A stretch of DNA of 64,000 bases from Roseibium sp. Sym1 (GTDB taxonomy: Bacteria > Pseudomonadota > Alphaproteobacteria > Rhizobiales > Stappiaceae). Both the position numbers and the translations under genes were made by a program. The notes under the pieces were generated by a model that made no database searches, was not told where the DNA came from, and saw nothing but the letters and a program-made list of their open reading frames with translations. Where the stretch lies: NCBI RefSeq assembly GCF_027359675.1, contig NZ_CP114786.1, positions 3,880,501 to 3,944,500 on the forward strand, given 5' to 3'. Shown here piece after piece: positions 55,887 through 64,000 of the stretch. Positions within the stretch are counted from its first letter, which is position 1; each line of letters opens with the position of its first letter.

Positions 55887-58537
55887 CAGATATCCTCCTC
55901 GACCAATGTTTCGGAAATGTCGAACCAGACATCGATTTCGATGTCGTCGTCGGGGTCCAGATCGATCCGCACCCTCAGCAACCGGTCGAGAGTGTCGTAG
56001 ACCTCGTCGGCAATAGCGGGAAATCCGATCCCCAGGGACAGAGCCCCGGTCACGATATCGCTTCGTTTCCCCTGCCAATGGACTTCGACACCCCGCCGCC
56101 GTGCCTGCCGGGTCTGATCTTCGTCCCGTTCGATCTCAACCCGCCGTGTGGTGTCCGCCGACGTTACCCGTGTCCGGCTCATCGTATGATCGAACCCGGT
56201 GTCCAGGCTTTGTGAATGCGAATGAACCGAGCGATTGGCCGTCTTGGCGACGGAACCGGTCATGCCCTCGGCGCTGGACGATGACAACGACGGCATGAAG
56301 CCGCCGAGAGAGACCGAAACAGACCCTCCGGCAACCATCTGCCCCCCGAGGCTGAAGCTGAGAGAACCAAGCGTCGCACCGACGGCTCCGGCCATGTACT
56401 CCAGAACCGGCTGCAGCTCGCCGGCCAACTGGCCCGATGCGGCGATCGGGTCCTCCAGCGCGGCCTGGATGCCGCCCGGCAACCCGACGATCGCGCCGAT
56501 GCCGGATATCGCGTCGCTCACGTCATCGATGTGATAGTAATAGGCCGGCAAGGAGAAGGTCTTGACCGTCCCGATGTAGTCGAGACCGGCCATGCCGCCC
56601 CAGGCATCGTTCCAGCTGACCGCGTGACCGCCGTCTTCTTCGAGGAGCCTCGGCGGCAGGTTGTCAATCAGATTGGTCCCGCTGGCGTCATAGGCCTGCC
56701 TGAAACCCATCCGTTCGGCAGGAAGCCCGATCATGTTCAAAATACCGCCCACTGCCGCCAGTTCGCGACCGGCCGTCTCGTGGCCGACAAGCTCCGTTTG
56801 CGTGCGGGTCTCACTGCTGCCAAAGCTCTGGAACGGGTCCGGGGGGCTGTCCTTGAACCCGGGAGGTTGTGGGCGGTCCCGCGTCGGCCACTTGACCTTG
56901 TCTCCCATTTTCGAGGCGCGCCAGGCTTCCCGCCCCGTACCAGTTTCCCTTGTCTCGTCAGAGTGAAGAACCACCGAGCGTTCCTTTTGCACCGTGCGGG
57001 TGTCGTGCGCTTGCCGCGAATTCGCCAAAAGCTGTGCGCCGCCCTGTACAAGATCGAGAAGGCTCTCGGCACGAAACAAATTCGCGGTTCCGCCGCGTCC
57101 GTCTTCGTATTCGACCGTCAGCGTCGCTGAACGCGGCCCTATTCGGCCGTAATCGTCCGCGAGGCCGGGGCCGGTAATGCGGTAATGCATGGTCTCGACC
57201 CGCTGGCTGTAGACCGGCCGCGCCGAAAGGGCGGGCCCGGAACTGCACATGAGGGTCAGACGCTCGAGCGCGAAGAGCGAACCGTTGGCGGAAAGGTTGG
57301 TCAAGCGCACCACAAGCGTGTTGGCTGCCGCAGGACGCCGGAACCTCAGGAGCGCGGTGCGCGCGCCCCGCGTGATGACCTCCGTGGCGAGCAGGACGCG
57401 GGCGCGGGCGCTGCCAGGTGCATTCAGCGGTGCGATGCGCGGTTGATCGGGGGCCGGGTCCACGGACCAGACCTCGACCTTCAGCTTGGGCTTTGGACCC
57501 GCGCCGGCGGGCTGGCGGCCAAAAACCAGTGTCACACCCGCAAGCGTGCGGTCATATTCCTCGGATTGGGCGACATAAAGATCAATCGTGGCATCGGTTT
57601 TCAGGGGCGGACTGTGCCAGTGTTCCGGTTCGCCCCCGATCAGCCGGGGTCCCGCAACCGGCGCAGCGACGGTCCGCATCCGGTAATAGTCCTGACCGCC
57701 GGGCTGATCGTTCAGCGGTGCAATCACGTCGGCACCGAGGTGAAAGGCCTTCCAGCCGTCGGGTCCCTGTTCGGCGGGAGGTACCTCGGACGCATGTGCC
57801 GCCGCGAGACCGGCAGCGGCTACGGGTCTGTGCCGGACCCCTTGCACGGACCGGTAGACGAACAACGCCGCGATCAGCAGACCGGGCTTCATTTCCGTTT
57901 GGCCGCCGGGCCAGTTGATCGTGACCGGCAACAGCGGCAGGTCCCTCAGGGTCACGATCAGCCGGTCGGTGTGCATCTTCGGCGGCTGGACAAAGCGGAT
58001 CGTCCCGGACCCGAACGCCACCTGCTCCGTCCAGCTTGCCTCGGCGTCGATGAAACGTGCATACCGGTCCGAGGCCGCGGCGACGGCGACCTCCCTGGGC
58101 AAGCCGAAATCCGAACCCAGTTTGACGGGATCGCGCGGCAGGTAAGGATGCCCGAGCATGGCAAGGCCGCCGACAGCGCTCATTTCCGCCAGTTTCAGGT
58201 CCAGGGAAACCTGCGCGTCGGCCGGCAGGCTGACGCCGTCGAGATCCCTCGGCCTGATCCGCAGCGCGAGGTAGGATCCCTCGGGAAAATCGTAGTGACC
58301 GGTCACGGTTTCGGGCGGGATCCGTCCCAAACCCGGCGCGGGTTTGGCGATGGCCGTGCCGTCTGTCTTCTGCAACACCGGAAAGTATTTTGTATGATCA
58401 ACCGCAAGGATTTCCTCGATCGAGGCTGCGGAAATCAGCTCCACGGCGCCTTGCGGAATTCCGCGCGTGCGCAGGCGTGTCGAGGTGATGCGAACAACTC
58501 CGCCAAGGTCGCTTCGAAGCGGGTACCGGCTAACCAA
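55886..58537 (-). CDS. Unknown 883-residue protein, first gene of the five-gene operon
   Basis: No ATG fits. The best start is a TTG at 58537 with AAGGGAG six bases upstream; a TTG at 58576 is the alternative (896 residues). Predicted beta-rich N-terminal two-thirds with repeated strand patterns (VTGHYDFPEGSYLALRIRPR, TDRLIVTLRDLPLLPVTINW, ATIDLYVAQSEEYDRTLAGV), a middle with HYRITGPGLADDYGRIGPRS, a Gly-rich hydrophobic stretch near residues 705-790 (ISGIGAIVGLPGGIQAALED, GATLGSLSFSLGGQMVAGGS), then a charged His/Ser/Arg segment and an acidic end (DLDPDDDIEIDVWFDISETL). No signal peptide. I do not recognise it. It leads four coupled genes and may be the structural or delivery component. Confidence 0.78.
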   Translation of the reverse strand: MVSRYPLRSDLGGVVRITSTRLRTRGIPQGAVELISAASIEEILAVDHTKYFPVLQKTDGTAIAKPAPGLGRIPPETVTGHYDFPEGSYLALRIRPRDLDGVSLPADAQVSLDLKLAEMSAVGGLAMLGHPYLPRDPVKLGSDFGLPREVAVAAASDRYARFIDAEASWTEQVAFGSGTIRFVQPPKMHTDRLIVTLRDLPLLPVTINWPGGQTEMKPGLLIAALFVYRSVQGVRHRPVAAAGLAAAHASEVPPAEQGPDGWKAFHLGADVIAPLNDQPGGQDYYRMRTVAAPVAGPRLIGGEPEHWHSPPLKTDATIDLYVAQSEEYDRTLAGVTLVFGRQPAGAGPKPKLKVEVWSVDPAPDQPRIAPLNAPGSARARVLLATEVITRGARTALLRFRRPAAANTLVVRLTNLSANGSLFALERLTLMCSSGPALSARPVYSQRVETMHYRITGPGLADDYGRIGPRSATLTVEYEDGRGGTANLFRAESLLDLVQGGAQLLANSRQAHDTRTVQKERSVVLHSDETRETGTGREAWRASKMGDKVKWPTRDRPQPPGFKDSPPDPFQSFGSSETRTQTELVGHETAGRELAAVGGILNMIGLPAERMGFRQAYDASGTNLIDNLPPRLLEEDGGHAVSWNDAWGGMAGLDYIGTVKTFSLPAYYYHIDDVSDAISGIGAIVGLPGGIQAALEDPIAASGQLAGELQPVLEYMAGAVGATLGSLSFSLGGQMVAGGSVSVSLGGFMPSLSSSSAEGMTGSVAKTANRSVHSHSQSLDTGFDHTMSRTRVTSADTTRRVEIERDEDQTRQARRRGVEVHWQGKRSDIVTGALSLGIGFPAIADEVYDTLDRLLRVRIDLDPDDDIEIDVWFDISETLVEEDI

Positions 58538-58844
58538 TGAAAGCTCCCTTGCCCGTCGCGATGGGAGATGGCTCAACCCTCATGATAGACCGAAACCGTC
58601 ACGCAACCAAATCGCTCACGCGATTGGCCGCTTGAAACCGGTTGGATTGTCCACCGCCCTTCAATCCCGGCCGGTTGCCGGGAAGACGTGTGTCACGGCA
58701 TGTGCTGCGGGACTTCGAATGGAGCGAGCAGTATTGGCTGGACGCGGCTGTCGGGCGGATGCCGAAAGGCCGCCCGGAATTCACCTCGTGCGCGACCGTC
58801 GGAAATCCGTCGCCGGGTCCTGGAATTTCAACCGCCGTTTGATG
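58538..58844. other. Leader region of the unknown operon
   Basis: 307 bases between the SDR gene end and the operon start, both on the minus strand. No terminator for the SDR gene and no clear promoter motif is seen; composition is GC-rich. The shorter frames (58599-58879) are overlapping shadows. Whether the operon has its own promoter or is read from the SDR gene cannot be told. Confidence 0.35.
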
Positions 58845-59624
58845 TCAAAACGCCGCCGGGTAGAGGCCGCCGTCCATGAGGATGTTCTGGCCGGTGATGT
58901 AGCCGGCGTGGCGGGAGCACAGGAAGGCGCAGGTCTGGCCGAATTCCCCGGCGTTGCCGAAGCGCTGCGCCGGGATGCCGGCGGCCTGTTCGGCGCGAAC
59001 CGCGTCGACGCTCCTGCCGGTCTGTTCGGCAGTGCGGGTGAAGCCGCCCTTGAGGCGGTCGGTGTCCATCTTGCCTGGCAGGAGATTGTTGATCGTGATG
59101 CCGTGCGGGGCGAGCTGGCGGCAGACGCCGGCCAGGAACGCGGTCAGGCCCGCCCGGGCGCCGCTGGACAGGTCCAGGCCCTCGATCGGCATCTTGACCG
59201 AGAGCGAGGTGATGTTGACGATCCGCCCGAAGCCTCTCTCGCGCATGCCCGGCGCGACCGCCTGGATCAGCTCGATCGGCGTGACGAAATTCTGGATCGC
59301 GCCGTCCAGCAGCGCTGTGCGGTCCAGTTCGGTATAGTCCTTGCGCGGCGGGCCGCCGTTGTTGTTGACGAGAATGTCCGGGTCCGGACAGGCCGCCAGC
59401 AGCGCTTCCTGCCCCGCGGGTGTCGACACGTCGGCCGCAACGGCCGTCACGGCGACGCCGTAGCGGTCCTCGATGGCTGCACGGGTGGCTGCCAGAACCT
59501 CCTCGTTGCGCCCGTTGAGCACGATGGTGCAGCCGGCTTCGGCCAGAGCCTCGGCGCAGCCCTTGCCCAGCCCGCGGCTGGACGCGCAGATGATTGCCTT
59601 CTTGCCTTTGAGGCCAAGGTCCAT
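58845..59624 (-). CDS. Short-chain dehydrogenase/reductase, atypical active site
   Basis: 259 residues, normal length. Rossmann fold with AIICASSRGLGKGCAEALAE (cofactor loop), DILVNNNGGPP (NNAG-like), IVNITSLSVKMPIEGLDLSS and LMDGGLYPAAF at the C-terminus. The catalytic Ser is present (ITSLS) but the Tyr and Lys of YxxxK are not: the position reads LSSGARAGL. A recognised subgroup of SDRs shares this change, so it may act as another kind of enzyme or binding protein. Not in an operon with the next genes on the opposite strand. Confidence 0.88.
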   Translation of the reverse strand: MDLGLKGKKAIICASSRGLGKGCAEALAEAGCTIVLNGRNEEVLAATRAAIEDRYGVAVTAVAADVSTPAGQEALLAACPDPDILVNNNGGPPRKDYTELDRTALLDGAIQNFVTPIELIQAVAPGMRERGFGRIVNITSLSVKMPIEGLDLSSGARAGLTAFLAGVCRQLAPHGITINNLLPGKMDTDRLKGGFTRTAEQTGRSVDAVRAEQAAGIPAQRFGNAGEFGQTCAFLCSRHAGYITGQNILMDGGLYPAAF

Positions 59625-59771
59625 GAGAGATCTCCCGTTGTGGTGCCCGTGCCTATGTGGCGCCCGCGCGTGGTCCTGTCAAACGGCCGGACGGAGCATT
59701 GCGGCCCGTTGTCATAATAGTGATACCTGAATCGCGTCTATAGCGACCCAACGGAAATTTGGAGAAATGCT

Positions 59772-60575
59772 ATGTCGACCGCCGAGGCATCGCGGCATTA
59801 CCGGGCCTTGTTTCTTTCGGATGTTCACCTTGGCACGCGCGGATGCCAGGCCGACCTGCTGCTCGACTTCCTCAAGGACAATGACGCCGAGACCATTTAT
59901 CTGGTCGGGGACATCGCCGATGGCTGGCGCCTCAAGAAGGCCTGGTACTGGCCGCAGCTGCACAATGACGTCGTCCAGAAGATCCTGCGCAAGGGACGCA
60001 AGGGCGCCCGGGTCATCTACATCCCGGGCAATCACGACGAGTTTCTGCGCGACTTCATCGGCACCCATTTCGGCGGGGTGGAAGTGGCAGACAGCATCGT
60101 GCACGAGGCCGCGAACGGCAAGCGCTACCTGGTGATCCACGGCGACCAGTTCGATGTCGTCATCCGGCACGCGAAATGGCTCGCCTTTTTCGGCGACAAG
60201 GCCTACGTGACGGCATTGACCGTCAACACCTGGCTGAACGTCGCTCGCCGCCGCTTCGGCCTGACCTACTGGTCGCTGTCCGCCTGGGCGAAACTGAAGG
60301 TCAAGAACGCCGTGAGCTTTATCGGCCGCTTCGAGGAAGCCTTGTCCGAGGAAGCGCGCCGGCAAGGCGTCGACGGCGTGATCTGCGGCCACATTCACCA
60401 TGCAGCCGATTGCGACATGAACGGCATTCACTACATTAACACGGGTGACTGGGTGGAGAGCTGCACGGCCGTTGCCGAGCACCATGATGGAACGTTTGAG
60501 GTGATCCGATGGGTGGACAGGACCCAGGCAAAGGATGTTCCGGCCAGGCCCAAGGCAGCGTCGATCGCCGCATGA
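59772..60575 (+). CDS. LpxH-like metallophosphoesterase (UDP-2,3-diacylglucosamine diphosphatase family)
   Basis: 267 residues. Calcineurin-like motifs in order: LFLSDVHLGTRGCQADLLLD (DxH), LVGDIADGWRLKKAWYW (GDxxD), YIPGNHDEFLRDF (GNHD/E), YLVIHGDQFD, VICGHIHHAADC (GHxH). These bind two metal ions. Related enzymes hydrolyse the pyrophosphate bond of UDP-2,3-diacylglucosamine in lipid A synthesis; others act on unknown lipids. Its stop overlaps the ATG of the glycosyltransferase gene (ATGA), so both may act on a lipid or envelope glycolipid. Confidence 0.87.
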   Translation: MSTAEASRHYRALFLSDVHLGTRGCQADLLLDFLKDNDAETIYLVGDIADGWRLKKAWYWPQLHNDVVQKILRKGRKGARVIYIPGNHDEFLRDFIGTHFGGVEVADSIVHEAANGKRYLVIHGDQFDVVIRHAKWLAFFGDKAYVTALTVNTWLNVARRRFGLTYWSLSAWAKLKVKNAVSFIGRFEEALSEEARRQGVDGVICGHIHHAADCDMNGIHYINTGDWVESCTAVAEHHDGTFEVIRWVDRTQAKDVPARPKAASIAA

Positions 60576-61621
60576 GCTCCATCCTGATCGTGACGGATGC
60601 CTGGCGTCCGCAGATAAACGGCGTTGTCCGCTCGCTGGAACGCACCGCCGAAGAGCTTGAGGCAATCGGGATCCGGATAGAGGTTCTTTCGCCGCTCGAC
60701 TTCAAGACCCTGCCCTGTCCGACCTATCCCGAAATCCGGCTGTCCCTGGCCCATCGCGGCATGGTTCGGCGCAGGATCGAAGCCCATGGCTGCGAGCACC
60801 TGCATATTGCCACGGAAGGGCCGCTCGGCCTGCTGGCGGCAAGCGTTGCCAGGAAGAGCGGCCGGCCGTTCACGACCAGCTACCACACGCGGTTTCCCGA
60901 ATATGTCTCGGCCCGGCTGCCGGTCCCGCTCAACTGGTCCTATGGCTGGCTGCGCCGGTTCCACAATTCCGGCAACGGTTGCATGGTGGCCACGCGGTCA
61001 CTGGAGCAGGATCTGCGCGCACGCGGCTTTGAAAACCTGATGCGCTGGTCGCGCGGTGTCGATGAACAGCTCTTCAAGCCCTACGAGGGCTCCATATTGC
61101 CTGCAGATCTGCCGCGGCCCGTGTTCATGTATGTCGGCCGGGTCTCGGTGGAAAAGAACATCGAGGCGTTTCTTGATCTCGAGCTGCCCGGCTCGAAGGT
61201 CGTCGTGGGCGACGGGCCGCAGCTCGACAGCCTGCGCCGGGACCATGCGGATGTATTGTTCACCGGCTCGAAATCCGGCGAGGAGCTGGCGCGGCATTAT
61301 TCGGATGCGGACGTGTTCGTGTTTCCCTCGCTGACCGACACATTCGGCAACGTGATGCTGGAAGCGCTGGCCAGCGGTGTGCCGGTGGCGGCCTTTCCCG
61401 TCATGGGACCCCTGGATGTCATTGGCGACACGGGCGCGGGCGTTCTTTCCGAAGACCTTCGGGAAGCGGCCGAAACGGCGCTGGATATTCCGCGCGAACA
61501 TTGCCGCAAGATCGCCATGAACTACACCTGGGCGGCCAGTGCGCGCCAGTTCCTCGACAATTGCATCGAGGCACGGGACAGCCATCACGGTTTCGCCGCG
61601 GAACTCCTGACGGCGGAATAG
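60572..61621 (+). CDS. Glycosyltransferase, GT4 family
   Basis: 349 residues from the ATG overlapping the upstream stop. GT-B fold: VTDAWRPQINGVVRSLERTA at the start, FTTSYHTRFPEYVSARLPVP, VFMYVGRVSVEKNIEAFLDL (start of the nucleotide-sugar domain), and FVFPSLTDTFGNVMLEALAS with the EX7E-type Glu. Closest in style to MgtA/alpha-mannosyltransferases that transfer from a nucleotide sugar to a lipid acceptor. Coupled to the LpxH-like phosphoesterase, so a glycolipid product is likely; donor and acceptor are not readable. Confidence 0.9.
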   Translation: MSSILIVTDAWRPQINGVVRSLERTAEELEAIGIRIEVLSPLDFKTLPCPTYPEIRLSLAHRGMVRRRIEAHGCEHLHIATEGPLGLLAASVARKSGRPFTTSYHTRFPEYVSARLPVPLNWSYGWLRRFHNSGNGCMVATRSLEQDLRARGFENLMRWSRGVDEQLFKPYEGSILPADLPRPVFMYVGRVSVEKNIEAFLDLELPGSKVVVGDGPQLDSLRRDHADVLFTGSKSGEELARHYSDADVFVFPSLTDTFGNVMLEALASGVPVAAFPVMGPLDVIGDTGAGVLSEDLREAAETALDIPREHCRKIAMNYTWAASARQFLDNCIEARDSHHGFAAELLTAE

Positions 61622-61797
61622 CGTTCACGCTTCCGACGCTGTCTCCGCTAAATTGACACCGGCACAAAATCCTGCTGGATCGCGCAGCTTTCCTGTGAAA
61701 ACACTTGGGACGAAAAGCAGTCCCTGCCGGCCGTGCCCATGCACGTCTCGAGCGCGGATGCATCAGGAAAACTGTCTGGTTTGAAAAGCGACATCTG

Positions 61798-62823
61798 ATG
61801 ACGGATACCCAATCTCACGCCATGCCGGCCGGCGCGGCGGACCCTTCCGGATTTGCCGTTTCCATCGAGGACATCGAGGCGGCTGCCGCGCGCATCGACG
61901 GATACGCGGTGAAGACTCCTGTTCTCAGGCATCCTCTTCTGGATGAACGCACCGGTGCCCGGGTGCTGCTCAAGCCGGAAAACCTGCAGCGCAGCGGGTC
62001 CTTCAAGTTCCGTGGCGCGTTCAACCGCCTGAACATGATCCCGCCGGAGGACCGCCCGAGAGGCGTTGTCGCCTGTTCCTCGGGCAACCATGCCCAGGGG
62101 GTTGCCGCAAGCGCGAAGCTGCTCGGCATGCCGGCGACCATCGTCATGCCGGAGGACGCGCCGCAGATCAAGCTGGCGCGCACCAGGGGCTACGGAGCCC
62201 GGGTGGTGACCTATGACCGGGAAACCGAAAGCCGGGATGTCATAGCCCGCGCGCTTTGCGACGAGAGCGGTGCGACATTCGTCCATCCCTACAACGATCC
62301 AGGCGTGATCGCAGGGCAGGGGACCGTCGGCCTTGAGCTGGCCGCGCAGGCAGCTGCGCTCGGGGTCCGGCTCGACGATGTGCTGGCCTGTACCGGCGGC
62401 GGCGGACTGGCCAGCGGCGTTGCCCTGGCCCTGGCGCATAAAACACCGGGGACCTGCTTTCACACAGCCGAGCCGGCGCTGTTCGACGACTACAAGCGCT
62501 CCCTGGAAAGCGGGACCATCCGGACAAACGCCGTCAAATCCGGATCGGTCTGCGACGCGCTCCTGACCGAAGCACCGGGAGAACTGGGCTTTTCCATCCT
62601 GCGCAAACTGGCCGGCGCAGCCGTCACGGTGACAGACGACGAGGCGCTGGCCGCGGTTGCGTTCGCGTTTACGGAACTGAAGCTCGTCGTCGAGCCCGGC
62701 GGCGCCGTTGCGCTCGCGGCGCTGCTTTCGGGAAAACTTCCGCTTGAAGACAAGACCGTCGGGATCGTCCTGACAGGTGGCAATATCGATCCCCAGATGC
62801 TGATGACGGCGCTGAACCGGTAA
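61798..62823 (+). CDS. Threonine/serine dehydratase, PLP-dependent
   Basis: 341 residues from MTDTQSHAMPAGAAD; ribosome site weak. PLP Lys in RSGSFKFRGAFNRLNMIP, phosphate-binding loop CTGGGGLASG, SSGNHAQGVAASAKLLG and PEDAPQIKLARTRGYGA. No C-terminal ACT regulatory domain, so it is the catabolic or biosynthetic short form (about 320-340 residues). Turns threonine or serine to a 2-oxo acid and ammonia; a hydroxyectoine/ectoine-type role as in EutB is possible but no such genes lie nearby. Its stop codon abuts the MITE-like element. Confidence 0.9.
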   Translation: MTDTQSHAMPAGAADPSGFAVSIEDIEAAAARIDGYAVKTPVLRHPLLDERTGARVLLKPENLQRSGSFKFRGAFNRLNMIPPEDRPRGVVACSSGNHAQGVAASAKLLGMPATIVMPEDAPQIKLARTRGYGARVVTYDRETESRDVIARALCDESGATFVHPYNDPGVIAGQGTVGLELAAQAAALGVRLDDVLACTGGGGLASGVALALAHKTPGTCFHTAEPALFDDYKRSLESGTIRTNAVKSGSVCDALLTEAPGELGFSILRKLAGAAVTVTDDEALAAVAFAFTELKLVVEPGGAVALAALLSGKLPLEDKTVGIVLTGGNIDPQMLMTALNR

Positions 62824-63088
62824 TACCAACCGCACTTAATAGGAACCCATCTGACCGCGTTTGGAGACTGTTCGGCAAGGAGCAGATTGCAGGGCGATAC
62901 GGGGTATCGTCCAAAATCTGCGACGCGGCAGAACAGCCTCCAAACGCGGCCTTCGGTGGCCTGTTCCGGCCCGCCGGACGGCGTTGCGCCGCTTGAACGG
63001 CCAACCAGGCCGTCCTGCGCAACGCGCCTTGCCGGCAAACCGGAACAACGACATCAGATCGGTTCCTATTAATTGCGATTGGTATAAC
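62822..63088. mobile_element. MITE-like element with terminal inverted repeats
   Basis: Ends are 34-base inverted repeats with about three mismatches: the left starts AATACCAACCGCACTTAATA, the right (reverse) starts TATACCAATCGCAATTAATA; both continue GGAACC.ATCTGA. Inside, CGCGTTTGGAG and CTCCAAACGCG plus GCAGATT/AATCTGC and GGCGATAC/GTATCGTC form a nested hairpin, and a second stem-rich part follows. No open frame of note, so no transposase. About 267 bases, directly after the dehydratase stop codon. Short, folded, non-coding and with long terminal repeats fits a miniature inverted-repeat element. Other copies were not seen in this window. Confidence 0.7.
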
Positions 63089-63185
63089 GTGCGAGCGCAT
63101 CGTCAGAGCCCGTCTGCCGGCGTTTCGGATGACCGGAAGGCCGTCTTGTGCAGTCGCAATGGCGGCTGACGCTCGTCCAAACTGA

Positions 63186-63213
63186 AAGGGCGCCGCCAGC
63201 CGGCAGCGCCCTT
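63186..63213 (-). terminator. Intrinsic terminator of cheZ
   Basis: AAGGGCGC and GCGCCCTT plus inner GCC/GGC pairs form the stem; reading leftward TTTCAGTTT follows. It is 24 bases after the cheZ stop. Confidence 0.8.
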
Positions 63214-63236
63214 CCGTAAAACTCGAAAAACCAGGT

Positions 63237-64000
63237 TCAGTTGAAGAGAGCCTGGCGCTCGGCTTCCGACAGGTTTTCCAGCGGATCTTCTCCGTCTTCC
63301 TCGGCTGCCTCTTCGGTCAGCTCCCAGTCCGCGTCGGCTTCCGCCTCGGCTTCATCGGTGTCGGTGCCGACCTCGCTGTCGAACAGGGCCTCGATGGCCG
63401 CTTCGTCGAGGGTTGCGTCCGGGTCGGCGCCTGCCAGGTCGCTGTCCTCAACGGCCGCTTCCTCCGCATCTGCTGAGGGCGCGGAAGCGAACATGTCGTC
63501 GATGGCAGCCTCGTCCATGGTCGCGTCAGGATCGGAACCGGCAATGTCCGCGGCGGCATCGTCTTCCGCGGCCGGCGCGGCCGCGAACATGTCGTCGATT
63601 GCGGCGGCGTCCATCGGCTCGTCGCCGCCGGACATGATGGCATCGACATCTGCGTCGCTCGCGTGGGTCTCCGCAGCCGCCGGCGGTTCGACAGCGGCGT
63701 CAGCCCTGGTTTCCTTCATCGCGGCGTCGAAGACGTCGTCACTGGCGGAAAACAGTTCGTCGACACTGTTCTGGCAAACACCGCCCTGGAGCTGCGGACC
63801 GTTCAGAAGGTGGGCGTCCGGACGGCTGTCCACGGGACCGGCCGTGTCTTCGGCCTCCATTTCCTCGATGCCCCAGATGTTGATCATCAGGTTGATGCGG
63901 CTTTCCAGGTAACGCAGCACCTGAACGACCTTGTTGGTACGCTGGCCGGTCAGATCCTGGAAGGAGCAGGCCATGAAGATTTCGGTTGCCTTGGCGTCGA
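63237..64000 (-). CDS. cheZ: Protein phosphatase CheZ, 5' part outside the window
   Basis: The frame is open to base 64000, so the N-terminal part is missing. The visible start, DAKATEIFMACSFQDLTGQR, continues NKVVQVLRYLESRINLMINI, the CheZ signature that carries the catalytic Gln and dephosphorylates CheY-P. After this helix the chain changes to a long Ala/Asp/Glu-rich tail of about 200 residues in which a short motif recurs: SVDELF, DVDAIM, AIDDMF, AIDDMF, AIEALF, and at the end RQALFN. The E. coli CheZ C-terminus and FliM N-terminus bind CheY with similar VDDLL/IDALL peptides. Functional link to the MCP/PAS pair at 5.5-7.3 kb is plausible. Confidence 0.92.
   Translation of the reverse strand, partial: DAKATEIFMACSFQDLTGQRTNKVVQVLRYLESRINLMINIWGIEEMEAEDTAGPVDSRPDAHLLNGPQLQGGVCQNSVDELFSASDDVFDAAMKETRADAAVEPPAAAETHASDADVDAIMSGGDEPMDAAAIDDMFAAAPAAEDDAAADIAGSDPDATMDEAAIDDMFASAPSADAEEAAVEDSDLAGADPDATLDEAAIEALFDSEVGTDTDEAEAEADADWELTEEAAEEDGEDPLENLSEAERQALFN

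Overview
The window reads as chromosomal DNA of a GC-rich, heterotrophic alphaproteobacterium. Gene content and style resemble marine Stappiaceae/Roseibium-type bacteria: an Entner-Doudoroff (ED) glucose route, a rhizobial-type frcBCAK fructose uptake operon, TakP-like TRAP binding protein, CheZ, a BacA/SbmA homologue and an alanine dehydrogenase/Lrp pair. The genus is inference from gene content only. No tRNA, rRNA, CRISPR array, transposase or integrase was seen. The left edge cuts a gene end (1-166) and the right edge cuts cheZ.

Layout. 1-3.4 kb: end of a putative DUF2271 gene, a membrane flavodoxin-reductase and an ApbE flavin transferase (periplasmic flavinylation/redox). 3.4-7.3 kb: malonyl-CoA decarboxylase, an unknown gene, and an Aer-like sensor split into a PAS protein and an MCP. 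7.6-13.5 kb: TrhO, a secreted VLVQPA-repeat protein, a LysR/DoxX/glutathionyl-hydroquinone reductase cluster, an SMP-30 lactonase and an AT-richer secreted orphan. 13.5-18.3 kb: Lrp regulator, alanine dehydrogenase, and an array of small glycine-zipper lipoprotein paralogues containing one shortened copy and one decayed copy. 18.4-31.5 kb: pgi, delta-class carbonic anhydrase, PilZ protein, eda, edd, zwf, fructokinase, the fructose ABC transporter and its ROK repressor. pgi, edd and zwf share an AATCGATT-centred palindrome, so glucose-6-phosphate catabolism is probably one regulon; fructose enters through FrcBCA, is phosphorylated by FrcK and joins the same route through Pgi.

32-47 kb: adenine deaminase, a RecF/OLD-like ATPase, acyl-CoA ligase, two EamA exporters, a VOC protein, a RimB-RimK-aspartoacylase operon, an orphan molybdenum hydroxylase large subunit, and a short SbmA/BacA. 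47-50.7 kb: a TPP riboswitch controlling thiM, thiD and, one base later, a TakP-like TRAP substrate-binding protein. 51.3-52.6 kb: a FadL porin.

52.6-58.5 kb is the least explained part: five tightly overlapping minus-strand genes (883, 40, 150, 323 and 551 residues) with no recognised family and no signal peptides. The last has the build of a polymorphic-toxin-like effector (N-terminal domain, Pro/Ser linker, Gly/Ala hydrophobic core, very basic C-terminus). This is the best candidate for an undescribed system. 58.8-64 kb: an SDR lacking the usual YxxxK, an LpxH-like phosphoesterase coupled to a glycosyltransferase, a threonine/serine dehydratase, a 267-bp MITE-like element, and a CheZ whose tail repeats a CheY-binding-like peptide.
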